Notes: a model not told the origin generated them from the sequence alone. DNA of 35,141 nucleotides from Burkholderiaceae bacterium (GCA_016936875.1 JAFGXB010000134.1:1-35141), one strand, 5' to 3'; positions 1 to 7,840 are shown, numbered from the stretch's first letter. Numbers and translations: made by a program.

Positions 1-276
1 GAACCCGCACTGGCGCTCACCGGGCACCGGCCCAGCGCGGATGGTTTGCGCGACATCCGTCATATCGTCGCGCAAGCCGGCAATTTTTTGCGCGACACGG
101 GCTGGCTGCTGCTGGAGCATGGTTTCGACCAGGCGGGCGCCGTGCGCGCCCTGCTGCAGGCGCACGGCTGGCGCGACGTGTTCAATGCGCGAGACCTGGC
201 CGGAATCGAGCGTGTCAGCGGAGGGCGTTGTCCCCTCCCGCAGCAAATGCAAAGCCCCCCTTATAAAATGACTTGA
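1..276 (+). CDS. prmC: PrmC, peptide chain release factor N5-glutamine methyltransferase (3' end only)
   Basis: C-terminal fragment of about 91 residues, open from the window edge. It opens with EPALAL, the conserved stretch that follows the NPPY catalytic region in PrmC/HemK, continues through DGL.. and LLLEHG, and ends with a GWRDVFNARDLAGIER segment typical of the family's last strand and helix. The family uses S-adenosylmethionine to methylate the glutamine of the GGQ motif in release factors RF1 and RF2. The methyltransferase core with the SAM-binding motif lies outside the window. It is followed 25 bases later by grxD, an order that with prfA upstream is common in betaproteobacteria. 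Identification is firm for a fragment. Confidence 0.9.
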   Translation, partial: EPALALTGHRPSADGLRDIRHIVAQAGNFLRDTGWLLLEHGFDQAGAVRALLQAHGWRDVFNARDLAGIERVSGGRCPLPQQMQSPPYKMT

Positions 277-301
277 TCGACATCAAACAGGAAACGCAAC
301 C

Positions 302-619
302 ATGTCCAGCGTGCAGGAACAGATTGATCAAATCGTCAAGAACAACGACGTCGTGCTGTTCATGAAGGGGTCTCCGCAGTTTCCCATGTGCGGGTTTTCG
401 GGCCGTGCGGTGCAATTACTCAAGTCTTGCGGCGTCAGCCAGATCAAGGCGGTTGACGTGCTGCAGGACGAGGGCATTCGCCAAGGCATCAAGGAATACG
501 CCAACTGGCCGACCATCCCGCAGCTCTACGTCAAAGGCGAGTTCGTCGGTGGCTCGGACATCATGACCGAGATGGCGCAGAGCGGCGAGCTGCAGACACT
601 GCTGGCCAGCCTCAAGTAA
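302..619 (+). CDS. grxD: Monothiol glutaredoxin, Grx4/GrxD type
   Basis: 105 residues, the usual length of single-domain Grx4 proteins. The CGFS active site sits near residues 30-33, preceded by the VVLFMKG strand and followed by the WPTIPQLYV strand and the GGSDI glutathione-binding turn. Members of this family bind a [2Fe-2S] cluster across a dimer with glutathione and pass clusters to targets, often with BolA; they have little disulfide-reductase activity. A purine-rich AGGAAA lies about 8 bases before the ATG. The gene follows prmC closely and is read with it, and ubiX follows 18 bases after its stop, so the three are probably one transcript. Confidence 0.96.
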   Translation: MSSVQEQIDQIVKNNDVVLFMKGSPQFPMCGFSGRAVQLLKSCGVSQIKAVDVLQDEGIRQGIKEYANWPTIPQLYVKGEFVGGSDIMTEMAQSGELQTLLASLK

Positions 620-637
620 ACCCACCCGGCCGCGCGC

Positions 638-1237
638 TTGAATTCCCCCGCTGCCACCAACGCCCGGCCCCGGCTCATCGTCGCGCTGACCGGCGCCACA
701 GGCATTGTTTACGGCGTGCGGCTGCTGCAACACCTGCGCCGACTGGGTACGGTGGAAACGCATCTGCTCATTTCCGCCGCCGGCATCCTCAACCTGAAGG
801 TGGAAATGGATCTCGACCGCAAGTCGGTCGAAGCGCTTGCCGATGTCACCCACCCGGTAGGCGATATTGGCGCAAACCTTGCCAGCGGGTCGTTCTCCAC
901 GCTGGGCATGGTGGTGGCGCCGTGCTCCATGCGCACGCTGGCCTCCATCGCCCACGGGTTTTGCGACAACCTCATCACCCGCGCGGCAGACGTTTGCCTG
1001 AAGGAACGGCGCAAACTGGTTTTACTGCCGCGTGAAGCACCACTCAACCTCGCGCATCTGCGCAATATGACCGCGGTGACGGAAATGGGCGGCATCATCT
1101 TCCCGCCGCTACCCGCGTTTTATCTGCGTCCCAGCAGCATTGAGGCCATGGTCGATGCCAGTCTGGCCCGCGTGCTCGACCAGTTCGGCATCGGCCATGA
1201 TCTTGGCGTGGAATGGGCGGGGATCAAATCAACGTAA
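638..1237 (+). CDS. ubiX: UbiX flavin prenyltransferase
   Basis: 199 residues, normal for the family. Visible signatures are the N-terminal LTGATGIVYG nucleotide-binding loop, the PCSMRTLASIA segment, and the LPREAPLN..HLRNM stretch that lines the flavin and dimethylallyl-phosphate site. UbiX attaches a dimethylallyl group to FMN to make prenylated FMN, the cofactor of UbiD-type decarboxylases in ubiquinone synthesis. The start is TTG at 638: the frame is closed by the grxD stop 18 bases upstream, and no ATG or GTG precedes the conserved N-terminal loop. No clear Shine-Dalgarno is seen, so translation may depend on coupling to grxD. No ubiD is in the window. Confidence 0.95.
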   Translation: MNSPAATNARPRLIVALTGATGIVYGVRLLQHLRRLGTVETHLLISAAGILNLKVEMDLDRKSVEALADVTHPVGDIGANLASGSFSTLGMVVAPCSMRTLASIAHGFCDNLITRAADVCLKERRKLVLLPREAPLNLAHLRNMTAVTEMGGIIFPPLPAFYLRPSSIEAMVDASLARVLDQFGIGHDLGVEWAGIKST

Positions 1238-1273
1238 ATTCAGCATGGCGGCATGGCGGTTTGTCCAATGTCA

Positions 1274-1303
1274 TTGTGAGCTCATGTAACTCGGGCCTAT
1301 AAA
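1274..1303 (+). promoter_or_regulatory. Candidate sigma-70 promoter for ppk2
   Basis: TTGTGA at 1274-1279 and TATAAA at 1298-1303, spaced by 18 bases, in the gap between ubiX and the polyphosphate kinase gene. Transcription would start near 1310, giving a leader of under 20 bases that carries the CAGGAG ribosome site at 1315-1320. Match to consensus is good at the -10 and moderate at the -35. Confidence 0.5.
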
Positions 1304-1326
1304 GACAGATTCATCAGGAGTCTGCC

Positions 1327-2508
1327 ATGAACAAGCCTTCCGCCGCGCGCACAACCAGCCCGCACCCTGCAGCAAAAAAAGTTGCCGCCAAGCCCCCTGC
1401 TCGGCGACGCACCGTGGCGCATGACAAGGTCGCCCAAGGGGATATCCCCCCACATCTCACCCAGTCCGGTGTGCGCGACTTTGTTCTTGAACAATCGCAG
1501 GAGGCTGCCCAGCTCGCCGAGCTGTCCGCGCTGGACTCCATCCTCAAAAGCGCCACCGCGGAAGGGGACGCCAATGCGGGCGTTCAGGCCATCCTCGAAG
1601 GCGACGCCCCGGACGATGCCCAAGCCATGCGCGCCGCTTTAGGCTTGCCCGCAACCGAGGCCGTGCCGCACCACACCAGTGACGAACTGGCGCCAGACTG
1701 GCGCAAGGGCGGCTATCCGTACAAATTCAAAATGCTGCGCCGCGACTACGAGCGCGAAAAATTTGTCTTGCAGACGGAATTGCTCAAACTGCAGGCGTGG
1801 GTCAAGGAGACTCAGCAGCGGGTGGTCATCCTGTTCGAGGGCCGCGACGCCGCGGGCAAGGGCGGCACCATCAAACGGGTGATGGAGCACCTCAACCCGC
1901 GTGGCGCGCGTGTGGTGGCGCTGGAAAAACCCAGTGAGGTCGAACGTGGGCAGTGGTACTTCCAGCGCTATGTGCAGCATCTGCCCACAGCAGGAGAGAT
2001 CGTGCTGTTCGACCGCAGTTGGTACAACCGTGCCGGAGTCGAGCGGGTGATGGGCTTTTGCACGCCGGCGGAATACACCGAGTTCCTGCGACAGGCGCCC
2101 GAATTCGAGCGCAACCTGGTGCGCAGCGGCATTCATCTCATCAAGTTCTGGTTTTCGGTCAGCCAGGAAGAGCAGCGGCGGCGCTTCAAGGAGCGCCAGG
2201 TGCATCCGCTCAAACAGTGGAAACTCTCCCCGATCGACATGGCCTCACTCGACAAATGGGACGACTACACCCGCGCCAAAGAGGCCATGTTCTTTCACAC
2301 CGACACCGCAGATTCCCCCTGGACGGTGGTGAAATCCAACGACAAGAAACGCGCACGCCTCAATGCCATGCGCTACCTGCTGCATTCCATGCCCTACACC
2401 GGCAAGGACGTGGCGCGCATCGGTGAAGTGGACAACCTGATCGTGGGCCGCGCCAACTTCATCCACGAACGCGGCGAGCACGATTTGAGCAAGGGCGAAT
2501 ACGTCTGA
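1327..2508 (+). CDS. ppk2: Polyphosphate kinase 2 (PPK2 family)
   Basis: 393 residues. The PPK2 domain runs from about residue 120 to 375: Walker A GRDAAGKGGT near 176-185, the FDRSWYNRAG Walker B region near 230, and the QWKLSPIDMASLDKWDDYTRAK stretch (about 297-318) that forms the lid module. PPK2 enzymes move phosphate between inorganic polyphosphate and nucleoside di- or monophosphates; the class, and so the preferred nucleotide, cannot be read from here. The first ~110 residues are an extension; its first 35 are rich in Lys, Ala, Pro and Arg and look disordered. A clear CAGGAG precedes the ATG. The gene has its own candidate promoter and converges on the HIT gene. Confidence 0.93.
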   Translation: MNKPSAARTTSPHPAAKKVAAKPPARRRTVAHDKVAQGDIPPHLTQSGVRDFVLEQSQEAAQLAELSALDSILKSATAEGDANAGVQAILEGDAPDDAQAMRAALGLPATEAVPHHTSDELAPDWRKGGYPYKFKMLRRDYEREKFVLQTELLKLQAWVKETQQRVVILFEGRDAAGKGGTIKRVMEHLNPRGARVVALEKPSEVERGQWYFQRYVQHLPTAGEIVLFDRSWYNRAGVERVMGFCTPAEYTEFLRQAPEFERNLVRSGIHLIKFWFSVSQEEQRRRFKERQVHPLKQWKLSPIDMASLDKWDDYTRAKEAMFFHTDTADSPWTVVKSNDKKRARLNAMRYLLHSMPYTGKDVARIGEVDNLIVGRANFIHERGEHDLSKGEYV

Positions 2509-2521
2509 CGCCCGCCTGCCC

Positions 2522-3052
2522 CTATGGCTCCCAAGGAAACGCAGGGCCGGCCCAAGTGTCCTTGACCCCCACGGGGGGCGGATCGGCAAGCCGACCCTGG
2601 GGGCGCTCAGGAGAACGAAAGCGCGCCGTGAATGCGCTTTGCAGCGCGGCGTCCAGTGCGGGCAGCCGCGCGCGCAGTTCGCTCAATTGTGGTGCCTCCG
2701 CGCTGCGCTGCGGCGCCGACCAGGCGGACTGCGGCCAGTACGCATCCCAGCGCCAGCGGGCGATCACATGCCAGTGCAGATGCGGCACGACATTGCCCAG
2801 GCTGGCGAGGTTGATCTTTTCGGGCTGCAACTGGGCGCGCATGGTCTGCTCGGTCAGCGCCACGGCATCCATGCAGCTCAGCCGCTGCAAGGCGCTCAGG
2901 TCGCTGAACTCGGCCACATGCCCGGCCCAGACCACACGGTAAAACGCGGGCAGCAAGGCGTCCTCGGCGCGGATCAGCCGAAAGTCTGCGCCGCGCCAGA
3001 CCACGACGCCGCCGTCCGTCTGGCAAAGTGGGCAAGCCATTTGACTTGACAT
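2522..3052 (-). CDS. HIT family protein with repeat-derived C-terminus
   Basis: 176 residues. The N-terminus MACPLCQ gives a Cys pair as in many HIT hydrolases, and the histidine triad reads HLHWHV near residue 101, the nucleophile region of nucleotide phosphoramidases and Ap4A-type hydrolases. The substrate is not predictable. Start 3052 lies six bases after the anti-sigma stop; the internal ATG at 3040 would also keep the domain. The last ~28 residues (Pro- and Gly-rich) are encoded inside a dispersed intergenic repeat (2532-2609), so the native protein probably once ended earlier. It is the last gene of the sigma/anti-sigma run; a functional link to these genes is not evident. Confidence 0.85.
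   Translation of the reverse strand: MSSQMACPLCQTDGGVVVWRGADFRLIRAEDALLPAFYRVVWAGHVAEFSDLSALQRLSCMDAVALTEQTMRAQLQPEKINLASLGNVVPHLHWHVIARWRWDAYWPQSAWSAPQRSAEAPQLSELRARLPALDAALQSAFTARFRSPERPQGRLADPPPVGVKDTWAGPAFPWEP
2532..2609. repeat. Dispersed hairpin-rich intergenic repeat, copy A
   Basis: Shares with 35059-35139 the blocks GGGCCG, CCCAAGTGT, CCCCC.CGGGGGGC and TGGGGGCGCTC in the same order and spacing. The left part forms a stem, CAAGGAAAC (2532-2540) with GTGTCCTTG (2556-2564), one mismatch. A second small hairpin is CCCCC-ACG-GGGGG (2566-2577) and a third is TCGGC-AA-GCCGA (2583-2594). It lies in the convergent gap after ppk2 and runs into the 3' end of the HIT gene. Repeats with this core are common between genes in Burkholderiales; the function is unknown, possibly mRNA 3'-end protection or termination. 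Confidence 0.75.
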
Positions 3053-3057
3053 GTCGC

Positions 3058-3780
3058 TCACGCCCGCTGCGCCGTGCCCACCATGATCACCGGGCCTGTC
3101 GGCAAGCCGGTGGGCGAGCCACCTTGCGGTTCCACGCTCACGGCAAACGCCTTGGCCTGCGCCAGATGCGCCAGCGCTGCAGCGGGAATGGCGTACCGCG
3201 TCTGCCCTGCGACGACCACCCCGAGCGACACCGGCGCGCCCTGCGCGGGCAGCAGCCAGAGCTGATAACTCTTGCCGCTGGGTGCCGACATGGCGCCCAC
3301 CGCAGTCAGGGTGAGGGCGCCGTTGTGCACCGTCACCACGGCAGACTGCCCGCCTTTGCCGTGCATCAATGCAGCCATCTGCACCGAGGCGATGGCACTG
3401 CCAGGCGGATTCGGGCGTTGCACCAGAAGCACCACGGAGAACACCACAGCCGCCACCGCCACACCGCCAAGCAGCAGGGAAAGACGTCGCCATACCCGCG
3501 CGCCCCAGCCCGTCTCAGGCGGCACGGCGCGGCGCGGCGCATCAATCCGCGCGGCGATGCCTTGCCAAATGGCGTCAGCAGGCTGGCCGTATTCCGGTCT
3601 GCGGAGCAATGCGGCATCCAGCTGTTCGCGCCAGTGCTGCACCGCGCTGGCAAACGCCGGGCTCTGTTCCAGCAAACGCTGCGCACGGCGCTGCGCGGCC
3701 GGGCTGAGGCCACCAGTGAGCCAGTCAGCGGCCAGACGGTCGAGCAGATCGGCGTTACGGTAGCGCGCTGGCAGGCTCAT
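3058..3780 (-). CDS. Anti-sigma factor, RskA-type, single membrane span
   Basis: 240 residues. A cytoplasmic N-terminal part (1-90) has the LAADWLTGGLSPAAQRRAQ.. pattern of anti-sigma domains but no His-Cys-Cys zinc motif. One hydrophobic span lies at about 96-117, followed by a periplasmic anti-sigma-K-like domain (YQLWLLPAQG, PTGLPTGPVIMVG). Such proteins hold an ECF sigma factor at the membrane until regulated proteolysis or a signal frees it. The ATG overlaps the TGA of the sigma gene (ATGA at 3777-3780), so the two are translationally coupled, which supports the pairing. The inducing signal is not visible. Confidence 0.9.
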   Translation of the reverse strand: MSLPARYRNADLLDRLAADWLTGGLSPAAQRRAQRLLEQSPAFASAVQHWREQLDAALLRRPEYGQPADAIWQGIAARIDAPRRAVPPETGWGARVWRRLSLLLGGVAVAAVVFSVVLLVQRPNPPGSAIASVQMAALMHGKGGQSAVVTVHNGALTLTAVGAMSAPSGKSYQLWLLPAQGAPVSLGVVVAGQTRYAIPAAALAHLAQAKAFAVSVEPQGGSPTGLPTGPVIMVGTAQRA

Positions 3781-4340
3781 CGTGCGCCCTCGCCGAGGCA
3801 ATCGCGCAGCAGCAACACGGCGCGACGAATCAATGTCTTGACCGTACCCAGCGGCAGGGCACGCTCACGCGCCACCTCGGCATGGGTTTGCCCCAGCACA
3901 TAGGCCGCCGCGAGTACGTCACGCTGGCGGGGTGGCAACTGGCCCAGACAGTCCTCCATGTGTTGCCCCTGGAAGCCGGCTTCGAGCAGGGCTTCAGGCG
4001 TGCGGTGATCCGCAATTTCTGGCGGATTGTCATCCGCGTCAAGCTGCATGGGAACCAAAAACTGTGCCTCGCGTTTACTGGCACGCAGCCGGTCGAGGCA
4101 GGTATTGCGTACCAGGGCGGACAGCCACGCTTCGGGGCTGCCCAGATGCGGCCGGTAACTCGCCGCCTGGCCCCAGATTTTCACGTAGGCATCCTGCATG
4201 GCTTCTTCCGCCGCTGAGGTGTCGCGCAGCAGACGCAGGCAAATCGCCCAGGCCCGGCTCCGTGTGGCCGCATACAACTGGCTGAACGCATCGCGATCAG
4301 CCAGCGCGGTGTAGGCCAGCAAGGACTGCAAATCGGGCAT
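3777..4340 (-). CDS. ECF RNA polymerase sigma factor
   Basis: 187 residues, typical for group IV sigma factors. Region 2 spans about residues 17-70 (AFSQLYAATRSRAWAIC, then AEEAMQDAYVKIW, then ASYRP). Region 4 covers about 125-180 with the helix-turn-helix TPEAL..LGQLPPRQRDVL and HAEVARERALPLGTVKT. A short variable linker joins the two; regions 1 and 3 are absent. It would direct polymerase to promoters released by loss of the downstream anti-sigma factor. A ferritin-like gene lies 129 bases upstream on the same strand and is a candidate regulon member. The ribosome site is weak; an AGGAG lies about 29 bases upstream, too far for this ATG. Confidence 0.93.
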   Translation of the reverse strand: MPDLQSLLAYTALADRDAFSQLYAATRSRAWAICLRLLRDTSAAEEAMQDAYVKIWGQAASYRPHLGSPEAWLSALVRNTCLDRLRASKREAQFLVPMQLDADDNPPEIADHRTPEALLEAGFQGQHMEDCLGQLPPRQRDVLAAAYVLGQTHAEVARERALPLGTVKTLIRRAVLLLRDCLGEGAR

Positions 4341-4410
4341 GTGCTCTGGGGCGTGTGAGTGTTTGTCTCCTGTCGCGCAGCCGCACCGCAGCTTGCGAAT
4401 TTACAGGAGG

Positions 4411-4455
4411 ACGCGCGGCGCATGTTACCGAGAATGCTGCGCATCCGCCGCGCGT
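4411..4455 (-). other. Inverted repeat between ferritin-like and sigma genes
   Basis: ACGCGCGGCG (4411-4420) pairs perfectly with CGCCGCGCGT (4446-4455), a 10-bp G+C stem with a 25-base loop. It lies 15 bases after the stop of the ferritin-like gene and about 70 bases before the sigma start. No T-run follows on the minus strand, so it is not a standard intrinsic terminator. It could lower read-through into the sigma gene or stabilise the upstream message. Confidence 0.4.
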
Positions 4456-4469
4456 GCAAGCCCTGTCGA

Positions 4470-5072
4470 TCAGGCGATAAACGCGGCTGGCACCGGGTCT
4501 TTGCCCAACGCGTTGCGCAAAATGGCCCAGTGCATGGTTTCGTCGCCCATGATGCTGGCCGCCGCCTTGGCCAGGTCTTTGTTATGAAACTGCGGCACCG
4601 CACCCAGATAGGCGCTGGCCGCGCCCTTTTCCAGACCGGCGGCGAACTCCAGCACATCGGCCTGCGATTTGAGCGACGCGGTGGGAAAGCCATAGTCCGC
4701 CGGTTTCTTCGCCATGACCGGCGTGCCGCCGAGTTTGCTGATGGTGGACGACAACACCTCGGCATGCGCCTTGTGCTGGCCCTGGAATTTCACGGCAACC
4801 GCCAGCACGGGCTTTTCCAGCAGCCCGGACTCCGCGCCCACCTGATAGGCGGCGATGGCCTGGTATTCCAGCCCCAGCGCGGTGTTGAGTATGGCGATGT
4901 CGTCGGAGGTCGATGCGGACATCGTCCCGGCCCAGCTCGTCACCGGCGCCAGGGCGCTGGACGCCGCGAGGCCTGCGGCGAACAGTCCGCCGACGCGGAA
5001 AAACTGCCGACGATCGGCGCCTTGCGCGTCTGCGCCCTGGGGGTTTGAAGCGGTGTCTTGTGTGCGTTGCAT
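4470..5072 (-). CDS. TAT-exported ferritin-like protein
   Basis: 200 residues. A twin-arginine signal is evident: ADRRQFFRVG at about 20-29, a hydrophobic AAGLAASSALA stretch, and a likely cut near TSWAG (~49). The mature part is a four-helix ferritin-like bundle, with candidate metal ligands in GLEYQAIAAYQ, KAHAEVL, LEKGAASAYLG and GDETMHWAIL. Exported members of this Ferritin_2-like group are poorly characterised; a diiron or stress role is possible. The start at 5072 is preferred because AGGAG sits 8 bases before it. It heads the minus-strand block with the ECF sigma and anti-sigma genes, and is divergent from the octaheme cytochrome gene. Confidence 0.85.
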   Translation of the reverse strand: MQRTQDTASNPQGADAQGADRRQFFRVGGLFAAGLAASSALAPVTSWAGTMSASTSDDIAILNTALGLEYQAIAAYQVGAESGLLEKPVLAVAVKFQGQHKAHAEVLSSTISKLGGTPVMAKKPADYGFPTASLKSQADVLEFAAGLEKGAASAYLGAVPQFHNKDLAKAAASIMGDETMHWAILRNALGKDPVPAAFIA

Positions 5073-5326
5073 GATGCATTCTCCTGGGGGATCAAAGCGG
5101 ATCACAGCGCGCCCAACGCGGCTGTTGCAGGAATTACGCCGCGCCGCGGCAATTGGATTCAAGCCAGGATGCGAGTCACCGCATTCCTTTATCCCAGATC
5201 AAAAGATTGCAATTCCGGCATATCGGATTTCAGAGTTTTTGCGTCTTGTCACATTTGAAACAAGCTGTGTCCGTGATGATGCGCGCCTCGACCAAATTGT
5301 TTCGCACACCGCCTGGAGTGTCCGTC

Positions 5327-7078
5327 ATGCCGTTTTCCCGCCGTTTCGCGCCCACCGCCCGCGCCCGCATTGCCTACTGGCTTCGCCTGGTCTCGGTGTG
5401 CGCCGTCGCCATCAGCGCCCCGCCCGTTTTGGCCAATCCGTCGTCGGCGCCGATGTCGGCGCAAGCCGAGGTGGACATTCACTCGCCCTACCGCGTGGTG
5501 CCCAAAATGCCCACCGGGTCAAAAGCCACCGCGGATCACAGCAAGTTCAAGGAACTGCAGGGCCCGTTCAAAAGCGGCCCGGAAGTCACCGCGGCCTGCC
5601 TGAGCTGCCACACCGAGGCGGCCAAGCAGATCAAGGGCACCATTCACTGGAAGTGGGAAGAGGTGGAGCAGGACTCCAAGCGCATCGTCGGCAAGAACAA
5701 GGTGATGAACAACTTCTGCGTGTCCACACCGAGCAACCAGCAGTTCTGCACCGGCTGCCATGTGGGTTATGGCGATGCGAAGTCTGGGGAATTCGTCTCA
5801 TTCAGCAAGCGCCCGGACACCGATGTGGACTGTCTGGTCTGCCATGACCAGACCGGTAAATACACCAAGGCGCCCTATCAGTCAGGCAACCCGCCGACCA
5901 CCCGCATTGAAATGCCGCCAGGATCGGGCAAGTTCATCGAGCCGATTGATCTCGCCGTGATCGCCCAGCATGTGGGCGAACCCTCGCGCGCCAACTGCGG
6001 CACATGCCACTTCAACGGCGGCGGCGGCGACGGGGTGAAGCATGGCGACCTCGACAGCTCGCTGATCAATCCGCCCAAATCCGTCGACGTGCATATGGCC
6101 AAGGACGGCCTGAACTTCCAGTGCCAGACCTGTCACGCCACCGGCGGACATGAGGTGAGCGGCAGCCACTACAAGCTCGACGCCAAGCATGAAGGCGGCC
6201 AGTATGTGCGCGGCAGTCAACACAATATGGGCAGCGCCGCAAGCTGCCAGTCCTGCCACGGCGACACGCCGCACAAGGGCAGTCTGGCGCAGGATCTGAA
6301 CATGCACACCCGCAACATCGCCTGCCAGACCTGCCACATCCCCGAATTCGCGCGCGGCGGCGTGCCGACCAAGATGGAGTGGGACTATTCCAAGGCCGGT
6401 CAGCGCGGCCCGGACGGCAAGCCGCTGGTCCTCAAGGATGAACATGGCCATCCCACTTATCTGGGCATCAAGGGCCAGTTCAAGCTGGGCGAAGACGTGG
6501 TGCCCGACTACACCTGGTTCAACGGCGCGGTGAAGTGGATGAATATTGGCGAGAACGCCGTGCCGAACAAGGACGGAGTGATCGCCATCAACGAGTATGG
6601 CGGCAGCCCGACCGATGGCAAGTCACGCATCTGGCCGGTGAAAACCATGAAAGGCACACAGCCTTACGACCCGGAACTGCACCGCCTGCTCGCCATCCAC
6701 AACGCGGGCTTCGACGATGCGGCTTACTGGCACACCATGGACTGGCAAAAATCCATCGCCGCCGGCATGAAGGAGGCCGGTTTGCAATGGTCGGGCAAGT
6801 ATGAATTCGTCAAGACCACCACCACCTGGCCAATCACCCATATGGTCGCGCCAAAAGACAAGGCGCTGAGCTGCGCGCAGTGCCACACCAACAACGGTCG
6901 GCTGGAGAAGATCGACGGCATCTACATCCCGGGACGCAGCAAGGATCACCAGACCTGGATCGAAACCATCGGCCTGGGCATCGCCGGTCTGAGTCTGGCC
7001 GGGGTCATGGTGCATGGCGGCATCCGCAGTGTCATGTGGCTGCGCCGCCGCAACAAACCCGGCAGCAAGAGCCACTGA
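5327..7078 (+). CDS. Octaheme c-type cytochrome, tetrathionate reductase (OTR) family
   Basis: 583 residues from the ATG at 5327, chosen because GGAG sits 8 bases upstream and a clean Sec signal follows (Arg-rich start, hydrophobic core, VLANP cleavage region near 36). An earlier in-frame ATG at 5276 lacks a ribosome site. Eight CXXCH motifs are present: CLSCH (from residue 91), CTGCH, CLVCH, CGTCH, CQTCH, CQSCH, CQTCH and CAQCH. Spacing and the HIPEFARGG region fit the octaheme tetrathionate reductase family known from Shewanella; related octahemes also reduce nitrite or hydroxylamine in vitro. A C-terminal hydrophobic span (about 545-568) followed by basic residues would anchor it in the inner membrane facing the periplasm. 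The next gene encodes a cytochrome b partner. Confidence 0.88.
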   Translation: MPFSRRFAPTARARIAYWLRLVSVCAVAISAPPVLANPSSAPMSAQAEVDIHSPYRVVPKMPTGSKATADHSKFKELQGPFKSGPEVTAACLSCHTEAAKQIKGTIHWKWEEVEQDSKRIVGKNKVMNNFCVSTPSNQQFCTGCHVGYGDAKSGEFVSFSKRPDTDVDCLVCHDQTGKYTKAPYQSGNPPTTRIEMPPGSGKFIEPIDLAVIAQHVGEPSRANCGTCHFNGGGGDGVKHGDLDSSLINPPKSVDVHMAKDGLNFQCQTCHATGGHEVSGSHYKLDAKHEGGQYVRGSQHNMGSAASCQSCHGDTPHKGSLAQDLNMHTRNIACQTCHIPEFARGGVPTKMEWDYSKAGQRGPDGKPLVLKDEHGHPTYLGIKGQFKLGEDVVPDYTWFNGAVKWMNIGENAVPNKDGVIAINEYGGSPTDGKSRIWPVKTMKGTQPYDPELHRLLAIHNAGFDDAAYWHTMDWQKSIAAGMKEAGLQWSGKYEFVKTTTTWPITHMVAPKDKALSCAQCHTNNGRLEKIDGIYIPGRSKDHQTWIETIGLGIAGLSLAGVMVHGGIRSVMWLRRRNKPGSKSH

Positions 7079-7114
7079 TCCGCCCCGCATCGCAGGCACT
7101 TCGAGGAATTCGTC

Positions 7115-7780
7115 ATGTCACACAAAAAACACGTCATTCTGTTCAAGCGTTTCGAGCGCTTCTGGCACTGGAGCCAGGCCGGACTCATCATCCTGCTGAT
7201 GCTCTCTGGCTTTCGCATCCACGGCCTGTATGACCTCGGCGTGCAGTTCCAGACCGCGCTGCGCGTCCATACGGTGGCGGCCTGGACACTGGTGGTGCTG
7301 TGGGTCTTCGCCATCTTCTGGCACTTCACCACGGGGGAATGGAAGCAGTACATCCCGACCTTCGACAAGATTTTTCTGGTTGCCCGGCATTACGCCTGGG
7401 GCATGTTCCGCGGTGAAGAACACCCCTATCAGCAAAGCGTTGCGCGCAAACACAATCCGCTGCAACGTCTGGCCTATCTGTGGGTCAAGCTGATGATCAA
7501 CCCCATCATCTGGATCAGCGGCATCTGGCTGCTGTTCTTTGCCGACTGGGGCGCCTGGCCCGTCTGGCAGCAATGGGGCATCAGCCTGCAGACTGTGGCC
7601 TGGGCGCACACCATTGGCGCCTACATGATGCTGATCTTTTTCATCATCCACGTCTATCTCACCACCACCGGCCACACCCCGATGGCGCACATCAAGGCCA
7701 TGATCCGCGGCTATGAGGACGAACCTGTGCACCACCATCCGCGCACCAAGGCGGCGCAGAAATCGGCAGAAAACGCCTGA
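7115..7780 (+). CDS. Membrane cytochrome b (cytochrome b561/thiosulfate reductase gamma type)
   Basis: 221 residues with four predicted membrane helices at about 18-36, 52-74, 130-150 and 170-190. Histidines placed to bind two b hemes are seen in RFWHWSQAG, RVHTVAAW, FWHFTTG, WAHTIGAY and FIIHVYLT. Proteins of this class pass electrons between the quinone pool and a periplasmic redox partner. GAGG lies 9 bases before the start, and the gene is 36 bases after the octaheme cytochrome, so the pair most likely forms a quinol-to-octaheme (or reverse) complex. The His-rich tail (VHHHP) is not a known heme motif. Confidence 0.9.
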   Translation: MSHKKHVILFKRFERFWHWSQAGLIILLMLSGFRIHGLYDLGVQFQTALRVHTVAAWTLVVLWVFAIFWHFTTGEWKQYIPTFDKIFLVARHYAWGMFRGEEHPYQQSVARKHNPLQRLAYLWVKLMINPIIWISGIWLLFFADWGAWPVWQQWGISLQTVAWAHTIGAYMMLIFFIIHVYLTTTGHTPMAHIKAMIRGYEDEPVHHHPRTKAAQKSAENA

Positions 7781-7801
7781 CTTCGGTTTCGGCGAAGCTC
7801 T

Positions 7802-7838
7802 GCGGCCGGACGCTGGCTATTCGCCCGCGCCCGGCCGC
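7802..7838. terminator. Inverted repeat in the convergent gap, possible terminator
   Basis: GCGGCCGG (7802-7809) pairs with CCGGCCGC (7831-7838) between two convergent gene ends. Just before it, CTTCG..CGAAG forms a smaller hairpin. There is no T-run on either side, so termination would be weak or factor-assisted. Confidence 0.3.
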
Positions 7839-7840
7839 CT

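Noticed and set aside
3053-3493. Upstream extension of the HIT reading frame
   Set aside because: The added part overlaps the anti-sigma gene in another frame and has no HIT similarity; the start at 3052 is adequate.
5244-5263. CTTGT-N10-ACAAG as an FNR/CRP-type site before the octaheme gene
   Set aside because: The half-sites and spacing do not fit FNR (TTGAT-N4-ATCAA) or CRP, and a five-base inverted repeat is expected by chance.
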